Shown here: positions 1-8,668 of the stretch, in pieces | Layout of the letters: each line of letters opens with the position of its first letter | How positions within the stretch are numbered: the first letter of the stretch is position 1 | Assembly: GCF_001559595.1 (NCBI RefSeq) | Contig: NZ_LNTY01000034.1 | Location: 558,001 to 622,000, forward strand | DNA length: 64,000 nt | Direction: 5' to 3' | Source of the DNA: Enterovibrio coralii | Lineage (GTDB): Bacteria; Pseudomonadota; Gammaproteobacteria; Enterobacterales; Vibrionaceae | Made by a program: the position numbers and the translations under genes | Notes under the pieces: model-generated | Told to the model about the DNA's origin: nothing | Seen by the model: only the letters and a program-made list of their open reading frames with translations | Database searches by the model: none

Positions 1-131
1 CGTCTGTGCTGAAGTCTGCGCATCTGTCTGGCTCGGCAGCGGAGAACAAACCGTTTAAATCGGTACAGGAAACGCATCCAAGCTGGCAAAACGCCATTGA
101 GAAAGAATGGTTGCAACGCTATGGAAGCTAA
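1..131 (+). CDS. ynjB: YnjB-like ABC transporter substrate-binding protein, C-terminal end only
   Basis: Only the last 42 codons are present, read in the frame that starts at base 3 and stops with TAA at 129-131; the gene begins outside the window. The tail ends in W-L-Q-R-Y-G-S, which resembles the end of YnjB-type periplasmic binding proteins. The identification rests mainly on context, because the next genes are a ynjC-type permease and a ynjD-type ATPase on the same strand, with the permease ATG 6 bases after this stop. Its ligand cannot be told from this fragment. Confidence 0.6.
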   Translation, partial: SVLKSAHLSGSAAENKPFKSVQETHPSWQNAIEKEWLQRYGS

Positions 132-137
132 TCGTTG

Positions 138-1846
138 ATGTTACGCGCGTTTTATCTCGTCATCATTCTGTGTTGTGTTTTACCGACGGCGTTTGGCTTA
201 GCCGGCGTCGCGGTTTCGTCCCTTGGTTACATACCACCACTTGAGATGCATTCAGTGACCCTGAGTGGTTTCGCCATGGTGTTTTCGTGGGAAGGTGTGT
301 GGCAGTCCATCGGAATGACGGTGTACTCCGCCATTGCGAGTACCTATCTGGCTTGTTTGATCACCTTTGCCATCTTGCAAGCAAGTTGGGGCACGCGTTT
401 TTGGCGAAGCATTGAAGTCGCGTTATCGCCGTTACTTGCTGTACCTCACGTGGCATTTGCCATCGGTTTCGCTTTTCTGTTTGCACCAACAGGCGTTGGT
501 GCAAGGTTGATAAGTTCAACCTTGGGTTATGACGCATCCGCGCAAGGTGTGGAAGACTTGGCACTTCTGGTAAAAGACCCTTACGCACTGGGCATGATCA
601 TCATGCTGGCTTTGAAAGAAGTGCCTTTTCTGATTCTGATGAGCATTTCTGTGCTCCAGCAAGTGAAGGTTAACCAAATCGAAAAGGTGAGTGCCTCGCT
701 TGGCTATAACCGAGCGCAAGCGTGGTGGAAATGTGTGTTCCCGCAATGGCTGGCGAAACTGCGTTTTCCTATGCTGGCGGTCATGGCCTATGGCTTGTCC
801 GTGGTGGATGTCGCACTGATTATTGGCCCAACCAACCCGCCAACGTTCGCGGTATTGGTATGGCAATGGTTCAACGACCCAGATCTGACGCTGCTACCTC
901 GTGCCGCAGCCGGTGCTGTGGTGCTATTTGGCATCTCGCTAATGCTGATTGGCGTTGCCCGTCTTGTCGAGTGGGCAGTCACTAAAGGTGCGCGTACTTG
1001 GCAATATTCAGGCCGCTGTGGCATTGCGCTGCCGGGCAAGTCTGTCTTCACGGCCTTGGCGGTGCTGTCAGCTCTGATGATCCGATTATGTTCCTCTGGA
1101 GCGTCGCACAGCGTTGGCGTTTCCCCGATTTGCTACCAAGTCGCTATAGCCTGCGATTCTGGGAGTACGAGTGGACATCAATTCTAAGCACGGTTCACCA
1201 GAGCCTAGCAATTGCACTGTTCTGCGCGACTATCGCGTTAGTGATGGCGTTGCTTGCACATGAGTACCGCATACGCCACCGTCTACAAGTACCGGGCTAT
1301 GTGATTGCTGTACCCATGCTGATCCCACAGTTATCTGTGTTGTTCGGTATGCAAGTGGCGACGTTATACGTCAACGCTGATGCACATCACTTATGGGTAT
1401 GTTGGGCGCATGTCTTCTTCGCGTTCCCGTATGTGTATTTGTCACTTGATGGTCCTTGGCGCAGCTACGATGAGCGCTTAACGCGCGCGGCACTGAGCTT
1501 AGGTAAGTCCCCACTTCGCGTATGGCTCAGTGTAAAAATGCCGATTTTGCTCCCTGCAATTGCCTTTGCATGGGCAATTGGTATCAGCGTGAGCTTGGCG
1601 CAGTATCTGCCAACGCTAATCCTCGGGGCAGGGCGCATCAGCACAATCACGACGGAAGCCGTGGCTTTGTCGAGTGGCTTCGACCGTCGTGTAACCGCTA
1701 TATACGCAATTTGGCAGGCATTACTGCCGTTTATGTTCTTCTCGTTGGCGATTTTAATCAGTCACCTGCAAGTGAAATATCGTCGACTTTCCTCTCGGAG
1801 AAATATTCGCAATGAGCTTATGTCTCGAAAACCTCGCCATTCGTAA
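138..1846 (+). CDS. ynjC: YnjC-like ABC importer permease (frame interrupted near 1076)
   Basis: Integral membrane permease of a binding-protein-dependent importer, built as two fused permease halves of the ThiP/YnjC kind (about 570 residues in all). The first half reads from ATG 138, the second in another frame to 1846. Both halves carry the EAA-type loop between membrane segments: E-K-V-S-A-S-L-G in the first and T-R-A-A-L-S-L-G in the second. The frame changes at about 1076, where CTGATGAT would restore continuity as CTGGATGAT, giving A-L-D-D-P-I-M. That is one missing G, probably a consensus error. The end overlaps the ynjD start by 35 bases, as expected for an operon ynjB-ynjC-ynjD. Substrate unknown; the relatives ThiP and AfuB carry thiamine and iron. 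Confidence 0.8.
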
Positions 1847-2475
1847 AGCGTCTGGCGAGGAGCTTTTCTCGTCACTCGATATGCGTGTGGAGAAGGGTGA
1901 AATCCTATGTCTGATGGGACCAAGCGGATGCGGAAAATCCACCTTGCTAGATGCAGTAGCAGGGCATTTGTCGGGTGAGTTTGCTTACACCGGGCGCATT
2001 CGCCTGAACGATGTGTATCTTGACGGCGTGCCGCCACACAAGCGTGAAGTCGGCATTTTGTTCCAAGATGATTTGTTGTTTCCGCACCTTTGCGTGTGGG
2101 AGAACTTGGCGTTTGCGCTACCTGACCACATTAAAGGCGCGGAGCGTCGCGAACGTGCGCTGCAAGCATTGAAAAATATCGCGTTGTCCAAGCTTGCGGA
2201 TTCCTATCCCGATCAGATTTCTGGTGGCCAGCGCGCGCGCATCAGCTTAACGCGCATGTTACTGGCAAAACCCAAAGTCGCGTTGCTCGATGAGCCATTC
2301 AGTAAGCTAGATAAAACCCTGCGTACTCAATTTCGTGACTGGGTGGTAGAGCAGCTTAAAGAAGCCAACATTCCGGCTTTGATGGTTACTCACGATGTAG
2401 AAGATATTCCTCCAGGCAGTCAGCTTCTGACGTGGCCTTGGAACGCAGTACAAGAGGAAGCAGCAAATGTTGATA
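1812..2475 (+). CDS. ynjD: YnjD-like ABC transporter ATPase
   Basis: ATP-binding subunit that would power the YnjBC importer from the cytoplasmic face. Walker A G-P-S-G-C-G-K-S-T lies at residues 36-44, the signature S-G-G-Q-R-A near residue 140 and Walker B V-A-L-L-D-E-P near 158, followed by the H-loop T-H-D. As read, the frame runs on without a stop into the next gene and makes a 424-codon product. If one G is restored at about 2472 (GTTGATAG to GTTGGATAG), this gene stops at about residue 221, close to the usual length of YnjD, and an ATG at 2467 opens the next gene. I therefore treat the fusion as artefactual. Confidence 0.8.
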
Positions 2476-3086
2476 GTGTTGGCATTAAAGTGGTTCGTTG
2501 GCCTCTGTCGCAAACGGCCAAACTGGTAGACAGCTTTGGTATTACCGCCAATCAAACCACGGTAGCTGGCTTTCTAATTGGCTGTTTGTCTTTGCCGTCT
2601 CTGATGTTTCAGCAATACGAACTGGCTTTGGTGTTTATCCTGCTAAATCGTATGCTCGATGGGTTAGATGGCGCATTGGCGCGCATTCAAGGCGTGACAG
2701 ATGCAGGCGGCTTTCTCGATATCAGTCTGGATTTCGTATTCTATTCGCTGGTGCCATTTGGCTTTATTTTGGCGAATCCAGAGCAGAATGCCGTTGCGGG
2801 CGCATTCCTGATCTTTTCTTTTATTGGCACAGGAAGCAGCTTCCTCGCATTCGCTATCATGGCGAGTAAGCAAGGTATCAATGACCCTGTTTACAAGAAC
2901 AAGTCGCTGTATTACATGACAGGACTGACCGAAGGTTCAGAGACAATCCTTTGCTTTATCTTCATGTGTATCTTCCCGATATACTTTGTCGAGATTGCCT
3001 GTGTATTCGGGGCCATGTGTTGGTTTACGACATCGTCACGAATTTACAATGGTTATCAGACTTTGGCGCGAAGCATTATCAGCTAA
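2467..3086 (+). CDS. ynjF: YnjF-like CDP-alcohol phosphatidyltransferase family protein
   Basis: Membrane protein of the CDP-alcohol phosphatidyltransferase family, which exchanges CMP on a CDP-alcohol for another alcohol in lipid synthesis; the substrate of YnjF itself is not established. The family motif is visible as D-G-A-L-A-R, then G, D and D at the usual spacing (within D-G-L-D-G-A-L-A-R and D-I-S-L-D). About five hydrophobic segments follow. Last gene of the ynj operon, with a terminator 32 bases downstream. In the given sequence it is read in frame with ynjD; restoring one base near 2472 gives it its own start, M-L-D-S-V-G, at 2467, overlapping the ynjD stop. Confidence 0.75.
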
Positions 3087-3117
3087 TCATTGCGTTGATA
3101 ATGGTCGACCAATCTCA

Positions 3118-3143
3118 AAGCCCGCAGAAACAGCGGGCTTTGT
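3118..3143 (+). terminator. Terminator of the ynj operon
   Basis: Perfect 9-bp stem AAAGCCCGC / GCGGGCTTT with a 6-base loop, 32 bases after the ynjF stop. The U-run is short, so it may be partly Rho-dependent. Confidence 0.6.
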
Positions 3144-3316
3144 CGTATCTGGCGTTCTGACTCTCTCCCGCGCTCTCACATCCACTAATCCGGTGACCCA
3201 ATTCACACATTGATTCGCATGCGACTTTTGTCCAGTAAATGCTAGCTATTTCATCTGTTTGATTGCCAATGAAAGCAATAGGATAAGCCCATCCTAGTCA
3301 AACAAAAGTCGTGTTT

Positions 3317-3613
3317 ATGAAAGTTGTTGCTATCACCGCTTGCCACACAGGTATTGCGCACTGCTATATGGCGGCAGACCGCCTTATGGAAGCTGCACAA
3401 GTGCTTTCTATCCAAATTAAGGTAGAGACACAGGGTGCCATGGGCATTGAAAACAAAATCTCCAAAAGAGAGTTTGATGAAGCCGACCACATCTTGTTAG
3501 CAACTGAAATCACGCCCTCTGAGAGTGACCGTTACGAAGGCAAAAACCTGACAATCGTCTCCGTACAAGATGCCCTCAATCACCCTATTGCATTACTAAA
3601 AAAATTTAAGTGA
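3317..3613 (+). CDS. PTS fructose-type EIIB component (FrwD-like)
   Basis: Single-domain cytoplasmic EIIB protein of about 98 residues that passes phosphate from EIIA to the incoming sugar. The phosphorylated cysteine is in T-A-C-H-T-G-I-A-H-C near the N-terminus, and the family block E-T-Q-G-A-M-G-I-E-N follows. ATG 3317 is chosen over GTG 3311. It ends on the first codons of the HPr-EI-EIIA gene, so the two are translationally linked. A second EIIB with the commoner C-P-S-G-V-A-H-T motif lies at 9661-9981 beside the EIIC. In E. coli the frw locus also has two EIIBs (FrwB and FrwD), hence the comparison. Confidence 0.8.
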   Translation: MKVVAITACHTGIAHCYMAADRLMEAAQVLSIQIKVETQGAMGIENKISKREFDEADHILLATEITPSESDRYEGKNLTIVSVQDALNHPIALLKKFK

Positions 3614-3618
3614 ACACA

Positions 3619-6099
3619 ATGAAAAAAGAAGTCGCATTTACCTGTGAGCTGCCAAACGGCATCCACGCTCGCCCTGCAAATCATCTGGAAGCGGTGTGTA
3701 GCCAATTTAAAAGTGACATTACGCTGAAAAACCTGCGTAACGGCAACCAAGGCTCTGCAAAGAGCGTGCTGTCACTGGTGGGCACAGATACGCTGCTGGA
3801 TGACCCATGCTCTCTGATCATCGAAGGTGATGATGCAGAACAAGCGTTTGAAACGCTGGCAAAGTACATCCAAGAAGAATTCCCACACTGCGATGAAGAG
3901 CTGGTGGTGATGGAACAAGGTGACGTGTTGATGCCGCAATCTCTGATGCGTCACAACCCAACGCTGATCCACGCAAAGCGTCTTTCTGCGGGCATCGCAA
4001 AAGGCAAACTGGTTCGCTACACAGACGTTGAACTATCGGTGTTCGACGGTGAAGAAGCGTCAATGAGCTTTGCGGATGCGAAACAAGCCGTCACAGAGTC
4101 TCTGCTAGCAAAAGCTGAAACTGCGAATGGTCAGGAAAAAGAAATCATCAATGCACATCTGGGCATCTTGAAAGATGATGCGCTGAATGACCAAGTTAAC
4201 GCGATGGTAAAACAAGGTGACTCACTGGCGCGTGCAATCCTGAAAACCGTTGCTGCAATCACTGACACACTGCTCCAGTCATCGTCTGACTACCTGAAAG
4301 AGCGTGTACTGGACATCAAAGACATCGCACTTCAGTTGTTGATTACATCGCACCCACACCTGAATGTATTGACCGAATTTACCCTGTCAGAACCATCAGT
4401 GGTGATCGCCAATGATCTGACGCCAAGCCAATTTTTGGGCTTGGATCGTGCGTACCTGAAAGGTTTGATCCTGACACAAGCAGGGTCGACTTCGCACACT
4501 GTGATTCTGGCGCGCGCGTTCAACATTCCCGCTGTATCTGGCGTTGCAATTGAGCAATGTGCCTCGCAAGAAGGCGAAACCATTTATGTCGATGGTGGTT
4601 TGGGTGTTGTTGCAGTTGAAACATCAGAATCCGTAGCGGCTTACTTTGAACGTGCAATTTGGCTGGCTGATAAGAAAGCCCAAGTTGAAGGTGAGTTTGT
4701 TCATCAAGCCGCCCAAACCAAAGACGGCAAAGGAATTGAAATCGCAGCAAACATTGCGTGTACTGTAGAAGCAGAGCCAGCGTTTGCTAAAGGTGCTGAA
4801 GGCATCGGTCTATTCCGTACAGAAATGCTGTTTATGGACCGCGCTACCGCACCTGATGAAGACGAGCAATTTAACGCTTACAAAGCTGTTCTAGAAGCAG
4901 CGGAAGGTAAGCCAGTGATTATCCGTACCATGGATATCGGTGGTGACAAGCCAATTGATTACCTGAACCTGCCGCACGAGCACAACCCGTTCCTAGGCTA
5001 CCGTGCGGTGCGTATCTACCCGCAATTCCTTGCGCTGTTCCATACACAAATCCGTGCGATATTGCGTGCAGCACCGTTCGGTCACACCAAAGTGATGATC
5101 CCGATGATCCAAAGCATCGAAGAGATCCGCTGGGTGAAAGAGCAGATTGCTACGGTGAAAGCGGTAATGGATAGCGAAGGCGTTTCTTACGGTGAGATTG
5201 AACTTGGCATCATGGTGGAAATCCCATCTGTTGCATTCATCATGGATCAGTTCTGTAAAGAAGTGGACTTCTTCAGTATTGGCTCGAACGACATGACTCA
5301 ATACCTGCTGGCAGTAGACCGCGACAACGACAACGTTGCCAAGCTTTACAACAGCCTCGCACCATCATTCCTTCGTCTGCTAGATGCGGTCGTGAAGGGT
5401 GCACACGCCAATGACAAATGGGTTGGCCTGTGTGGTGAACTGGGTGCAAATAAGAAAGTCCTGCCGCTGCTGATTGGCGCGGGTCTGGATGAACTCAGTA
5501 TGGCTGCACCAAGCATTGCACCAACCAAAGCGGCACTGCGTCAATTCGATAGCGCACAATGCCGTGAGTTGTTCGAGCAAGCGTGTAACTGCGCAACCAT
5601 TGCAGACGTTGAAGCATTGCTTGACACGTTTAGCCGTGCGCAAGAAGACAAGCCACTGCTGGCGACAGAATGTGTACTGCTGGATTGCGATTTCAACAGC
5701 AAAGAAGAAGCGATTCAAACACTGGTGGGCAACCTTGGTATTCAGGGCCGTACACACTTGGTGAGCGAGTTGGAAGCGGATATTTGGGCTCGCGAAGAAG
5801 TGTTCTCAACCGGTCTTGGCAATGGTTTTGCGATTCCGCATACCAAGTCAGACAACATCACCCATTCTTCAATCTCTATCGCGCGTCTGAAAAAACCAGT
5901 GCGCTGGAGTGAAGATGAGGACAGTGATGCAGATTTCGTCATCATGCTGACTTTGAACAAAGACCAAGGCGATCAGCACATGCGCATCTTCTCAGGTCTG
6001 GCGCGTAAGCTTATCCACGAAAGCTTTAGAAACACGATAAAGAATATGGCAACAGAAGACGAAGTTATCGGCTTCCTGAAGTCAGAGCTTGCACTATAA
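3619..6099 (+). CDS. Multiphosphoryl transfer protein, HPr-EI-EIIA(Fru) fusion (PtsA/FryA type)
   Basis: Three phosphotransferase domains in one cytoplasmic polypeptide of 826 residues, the usual length for PtsA/FrwA and FryA. Residues 1-90 form HPr with the phospho-histidine H16 (G-I-H-A-R-P-A). Residues about 115-670 form Enzyme I, with active-site H293 in G-S-T-S-H-T and the C-terminal G-L-C-G-E-L-G motif. The last 145 residues form EIIA of the fructose family, with H741 in A-I-P-H-T. It takes phosphate from PEP and can feed its own EIIB/EIIC without the general PTS. ATG 3619 is preferred to GTG 3610. Partners are the EIIB just upstream and the EIIB/EIIC pair 4 kb away. Sugar unknown. Confidence 0.88.
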   Translation: MKKEVAFTCELPNGIHARPANHLEAVCSQFKSDITLKNLRNGNQGSAKSVLSLVGTDTLLDDPCSLIIEGDDAEQAFETLAKYIQEEFPHCDEELVVMEQGDVLMPQSLMRHNPTLIHAKRLSAGIAKGKLVRYTDVELSVFDGEEASMSFADAKQAVTESLLAKAETANGQEKEIINAHLGILKDDALNDQVNAMVKQGDSLARAILKTVAAITDTLLQSSSDYLKERVLDIKDIALQLLITSHPHLNVLTEFTLSEPSVVIANDLTPSQFLGLDRAYLKGLILTQAGSTSHTVILARAFNIPAVSGVAIEQCASQEGETIYVDGGLGVVAVETSESVAAYFERAIWLADKKAQVEGEFVHQAAQTKDGKGIEIAANIACTVEAEPAFAKGAEGIGLFRTEMLFMDRATAPDEDEQFNAYKAVLEAAEGKPVIIRTMDIGGDKPIDYLNLPHEHNPFLGYRAVRIYPQFLALFHTQIRAILRAAPFGHTKVMIPMIQSIEEIRWVKEQIATVKAVMDSEGVSYGEIELGIMVEIPSVAFIMDQFCKEVDFFSIGSNDMTQYLLAVDRDNDNVAKLYNSLAPSFLRLLDAVVKGAHANDKWVGLCGELGANKKVLPLLIGAGLDELSMAAPSIAPTKAALRQFDSAQCRELFEQACNCATIADVEALLDTFSRAQEDKPLLATECVLLDCDFNSKEEAIQTLVGNLGIQGRTHLVSELEADIWAREEVFSTGLGNGFAIPHTKSDNITHSSISIARLKKPVRWSEDEDSDADFVIMLTLNKDQGDQHMRIFSGLARKLIHESFRNTIKNMATEDEVIGFLKSELAL

Positions 6100-6125
6100 C
6101 AATTAGAATGTAATTCACACCATTT

Positions 6126-6151
6126 GCCGCTCCCCTACGAGCGGCTTTTTT
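6126..6151 (+). terminator. Terminator after the multiphosphoryl transfer protein
   Basis: Stem GCCGCTC / GAGCGGC with a 6-base loop followed by six T, 26 bases after the stop codon. A standard intrinsic terminator. Confidence 0.85.
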
Positions 6152-6248
6152 GTGGGTGAGAGAGTATGGGAATATATAATTTGGATAGAAATCATTTTCG
6201 GACAATCAAACACTAGTAATTCATGAGTAATGTTAGGTATGGAAAATG

Positions 6249-6280
6249 AAAAAACCACTCTCATGGGAGAGTGGTTTTTT
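6249..6280. terminator. Bidirectional terminator between converging units
   Basis: An A-rich run, the stem AAACCACTCTC / GAGAGTGGTTT with a short loop, then a T-run, so it can work on both strands. On the minus strand it lies just after the stop of the secreted thiol peroxidase homologue. Confidence 0.8.
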
Positions 6281-6315
6281 GCAATCACAATGTAAATTTC
6301 TACTGTGATAGCAAT

Positions 6316-6924
6316 TTATAAGTATGCCTTCGCTGCTCGTACGGCCTCTTTAAGGTCTGGAATTGTAGTCAACTCCGGGACTCTTTGTGTGTAAACCACT
6401 TTGTTGGATTTATCAACAACAATAATACTTCGAGTTAACAAACCTAATTGCTCAATCTGAGAGCCTGTTTTCAAGCCAAACTGATGTTTTGATGAATCAG
6501 AAAGATATGTAATACCTTGTAGAGCATGATCTTTAATAAAACGCTGCTGAGCAAATGGTGTGTCAGCACTAATTGCGAAAAACTCAATACCATTCAATTC
6601 ATCTTGGTTTTCTGAAAAATACTTGTTTAGGTCAATAGCTTGTTGAACACAAACTGGTGTGTCTACAGAGGTCAATACGCTATAAACCTTTACAGATTTA
6701 TTATCCGAGCTAGTATCAAAAGGTTTTAATTCAGATGTTACCAATTGAATGGATGGAATATAATCACCAATCTTAATACCTTTTCCAGACAAGCTGAACT
6801 TATTTGCTTTTTCTAAAGTTACTATTTGGTTTTTGCCAAATTCAGCATTCAAATCTGTGGTTGGAAATTGTGCGAAAGCATTTGTTGAAATAATTAAGGA
6901 TGCCAATAATAATTTACTTTTCAT
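6316..6924 (-). CDS. Secreted single-cysteine thiol peroxidase (Tpx)-like protein
   Basis: Thioredoxin-fold peroxidase of the Tpx family with an added signal peptide (M-K-S-K, hydrophobic core, A-F-A cleavage site near residue 18), so it should act in the periplasm. The peroxidatic cysteine is C92 in T-P-V-C. It is the only cysteine in the protein: the position of the Tpx resolving cysteine (R-F-C) reads R-F-I at residue 130, and the third Tpx cysteine is alanine. It cannot use the usual intramolecular disulfide and would need an external thiol, or has changed role. Its ATG directly follows the stop codon of the cytoplasmic tpx gene, so the pair is an operon. The DNA is AT-rich relative to the flanking PTS genes. 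Confidence 0.8.
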   Translation of the reverse strand: MKSKLLLASLIISTNAFAQFPTTDLNAEFGKNQIVTLEKANKFSLSGKGIKIGDYIPSIQLVTSELKPFDTSSDNKSVKVYSVLTSVDTPVCVQQAIDLNKYFSENQDELNGIEFFAISADTPFAQQRFIKDHALQGITYLSDSSKHQFGLKTGSQIEQLGLLTRSIIVVDKSNKVVYTQRVPELTTIPDLKEAVRAAKAYL

Positions 6925-7428
6925 CTATTTCACCAATGCTTTTATTGCAGATTCATAATTTGGTTCATTTGTAATCTCTGATACTAACTCGCTGTGAGTT
7001 ACTACACCATCTTTATTTACACAGACTATAGCTCGAGTCGTTAAACCTCTTAGAGCACCTTCTGGAATTGCTACTCCATATGCCTCTGCGAAATCTTCAC
7101 TTCGGAAAGTTGATGCGTGTTGAACATTAGTGATACCTTCAATTTCACAGAAGCGCCCAACAGCAAAAGGTAAATCGGCTGAAACACATAAAACAGTTGT
7201 GTTTTCAAGCTTTGAAGCTTCTTCATTAAATCTCTTAACGCTAGCAGCACAGACTGGGGTGTCAATGCTAGGGAAGATATTAATTACTACGTTCTGACCT
7301 TTTAGTGATGAGAGTGTAAGATCGGATAAGTCCGAAGCTGTAAGAGAGAAGTTTTTAGCTTGCTCTCCTTCCATTGGAATCGAACCTAGAACTTTTACAG
7401 GGTTTCCTTGGAAAGTTACTTGTTTCAT
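6925..7428 (-). CDS. tpx: Thiol peroxidase Tpx (first copy)
   Basis: Cytoplasmic atypical 2-Cys peroxiredoxin that reduces hydrogen peroxide and alkyl hydroperoxides using thioredoxin. Length of 167 residues is normal for Tpx. Peroxidatic C60 sits in F-P-S-I-D-T-P-V-C, the resolving C94 in G-R-F-C, and the conserved third cysteine at C81 in [11 protein letters not shown]. The gene is directly followed (no gap) by a secreted Tpx-like gene. A second complete tpx lies at 21861-22358, so the window holds two intact copies and one altered one. AT-rich codon use differs from the PTS genes on either side, suggesting acquisition. Confidence 0.92.
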   Translation of the reverse strand: MKQVTFQGNPVKVLGSIPMEGEQAKNFSLTASDLSDLTLSSLKGQNVVINIFPSIDTPVCAASVKRFNEEASKLENTTVLCVSADLPFAVGRFCEIEGITNVQHASTFRSEDFAEAYGVAIPEGALRGLTTRAIVCVNKDGVVTHSELVSEITNEPNYESAIKALVK

Positions 7429-8071
7429 GTTTACCTCTCTATTTTAATCAGCTAGTTGGTTGTTAGAATAAGACAATGCTTTATTTTCAATGCTGTAATA
7501 ATCAAAATTTATGTATGTGCTACGATGACAGTTACAAGTTTAATAAGCTTGGTGTCAGCCTTGCAAAGTTAATCTACCTAAATGTTTACTAATGACATTA
7601 ATTAACAAGGAGGAATGTTTCTTTGGTTAAGGTTATGTTAACGTGATTCCGAAAATATCAACAACATGAATTGTGCAAATTATATTGAAATTAACGCAAA
7701 TGAATCTCCTGTATGTATAAAATGCAAGATGGCAATGTCTAATGAATTTTACAGTATTGGTGAATCGAAGACAGCCAACACTATATTTTGATATTGATTT
7801 GTTTAAGTGCTTCTTCATGAGCATGCTAAAACAATGCGAGTGCGCGGCGCTCCAGTTAAAGACAAAAACTGAAAAAGTAGATTGCTCTGACGGTTACAGT
7901 ACGTAAGTGTTTTGGGGTGCTCACTAAGCAAAGTATGCTGCGCCCTGCCCTGAAACGCTTTTAGTGCAGATCTTTGCCTCTTTCCACTTATCAAGCTTCA
8001 ATGTAACTTTGAAAGTTTGTGATGCTTGCAAAAAAATTTACAGGGTAAAAATCAGTAGTCGACAATGATAA
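7429..8071. other. Gene-poor AT-rich intergenic region
   Basis: About 640 bases between the tpx pair (reading left) and a small hypothetical gene (reading right). It must hold the tpx promoter near 7440-7560, but I could not pick out convincing -35/-10 boxes. The only longer open frame (7633-7824, minus) has an improbable composition and no ribosome site. No repeats or RNA gene recognised. Confidence 0.5.
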
Positions 8072-8482
8072 ATGAGCAAAGCGTGTTTCGAGTGGTCTAG
8101 TGAATTCCCGGAATTCGGCTTGGAAACGCTGACTCTAGCAACTAAACCTCTACTATGTTCTACCCCTGATAGTGATAAAATCCCCACATCAGATTTAACG
8201 AGAAACGCTATGTTTATCGAAGAAGCTGGTGCGATCCCCTTTTGCTTCTCTCGCGCGAGCGAATTGTCCCTGATTGATCAAGCCAAGCGCACTTATGGAT
8301 ATTTGCCTGCACTCAGCAGCGTAATCACCGATACTGGCACTTTTCAAAGTCGGGATAATGAAGAAGATTTGAACGCACTGCTTGCTTGTCTCGTTGAGGG
8401 GCGTGGTCGGGTTTTTATCTATTACGGCGGCTTTGTGGCGTTTGTGGATGACGAGCAAACGTTCATTACCCGAATGAACTGA
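8072..8482 (+). CDS. Hypothetical protein, 136 residues
   Basis: Not recognised. The product is acidic and soluble, with no signal peptide or membrane segment; a glycine-rich V-E-G-R-G-R-V-F-I-Y-Y-G-G segment lies near the C-terminus. There is no strong ribosome site before ATG 8072 and another ATG lies 7 bases earlier in a different frame. The same frame reopens after two stops (8501-8605), so this may be the larger part of a decaying gene. It converges on the AraC regulator gene. Confidence 0.45.
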   Translation: MSKACFEWSSEFPEFGLETLTLATKPLLCSTPDSDKIPTSDLTRNAMFIEEAGAIPFCFSRASELSLIDQAKRTYGYLPALSSVITDTGTFQSRDNEEDLNALLACLVEGRGRVFIYYGGFVAFVDDEQTFITRMN

Positions 8483-8500
8483 AAATTATTCAGTAAGTGA

Positions 8501-8605
8501 AATCTGGGAATTGGCATTCCTAGCAGTGAATGGGATCCAAACGATCTAGAAACGAACGCTCTGGTTTGGACAGATGTAAACAACACCGCTCACGACGACT
8601 ATTGA
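8501..8605 (+). pseudogene. Possible remnant of the 3' end of the preceding hypothetical gene
   Basis: After the stop of the upstream frame at 8480-8482 and a second stop at 8498-8500, the same frame stays open for 34 codons with a protein-like composition (P-S-S-E-W-D-P-N-D-L-E-T-N) before TGA at 8603. It has no start codon of its own. It may be a broken continuation or chance. Confidence 0.2.
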
Positions 8606-8668
8606 AAATTTTCTTGAGTGATACAGTTTGGTTTGAATAGCCCTTTTGGGGAAGGGGCTGTCAGCAGA

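Noticed and set aside
1812..3086. Natural YnjD-YnjF fusion protein
   Set aside because: Restoring one base gives both proteins normal lengths and an overlapping stop/start, and identical one-base losses occur in other genes here.
7633..7824. 63-codon minus-strand open frame in the gap after tpx
   Set aside because: Odd composition, no ribosome site, no neighbours on that strand; fits chance in AT-rich DNA.
8639..8659. Hairpin AGCCC...GGGCT between the hypothetical and araC genes as a terminator
   Set aside because: Imperfect stem and no T-run on either strand.
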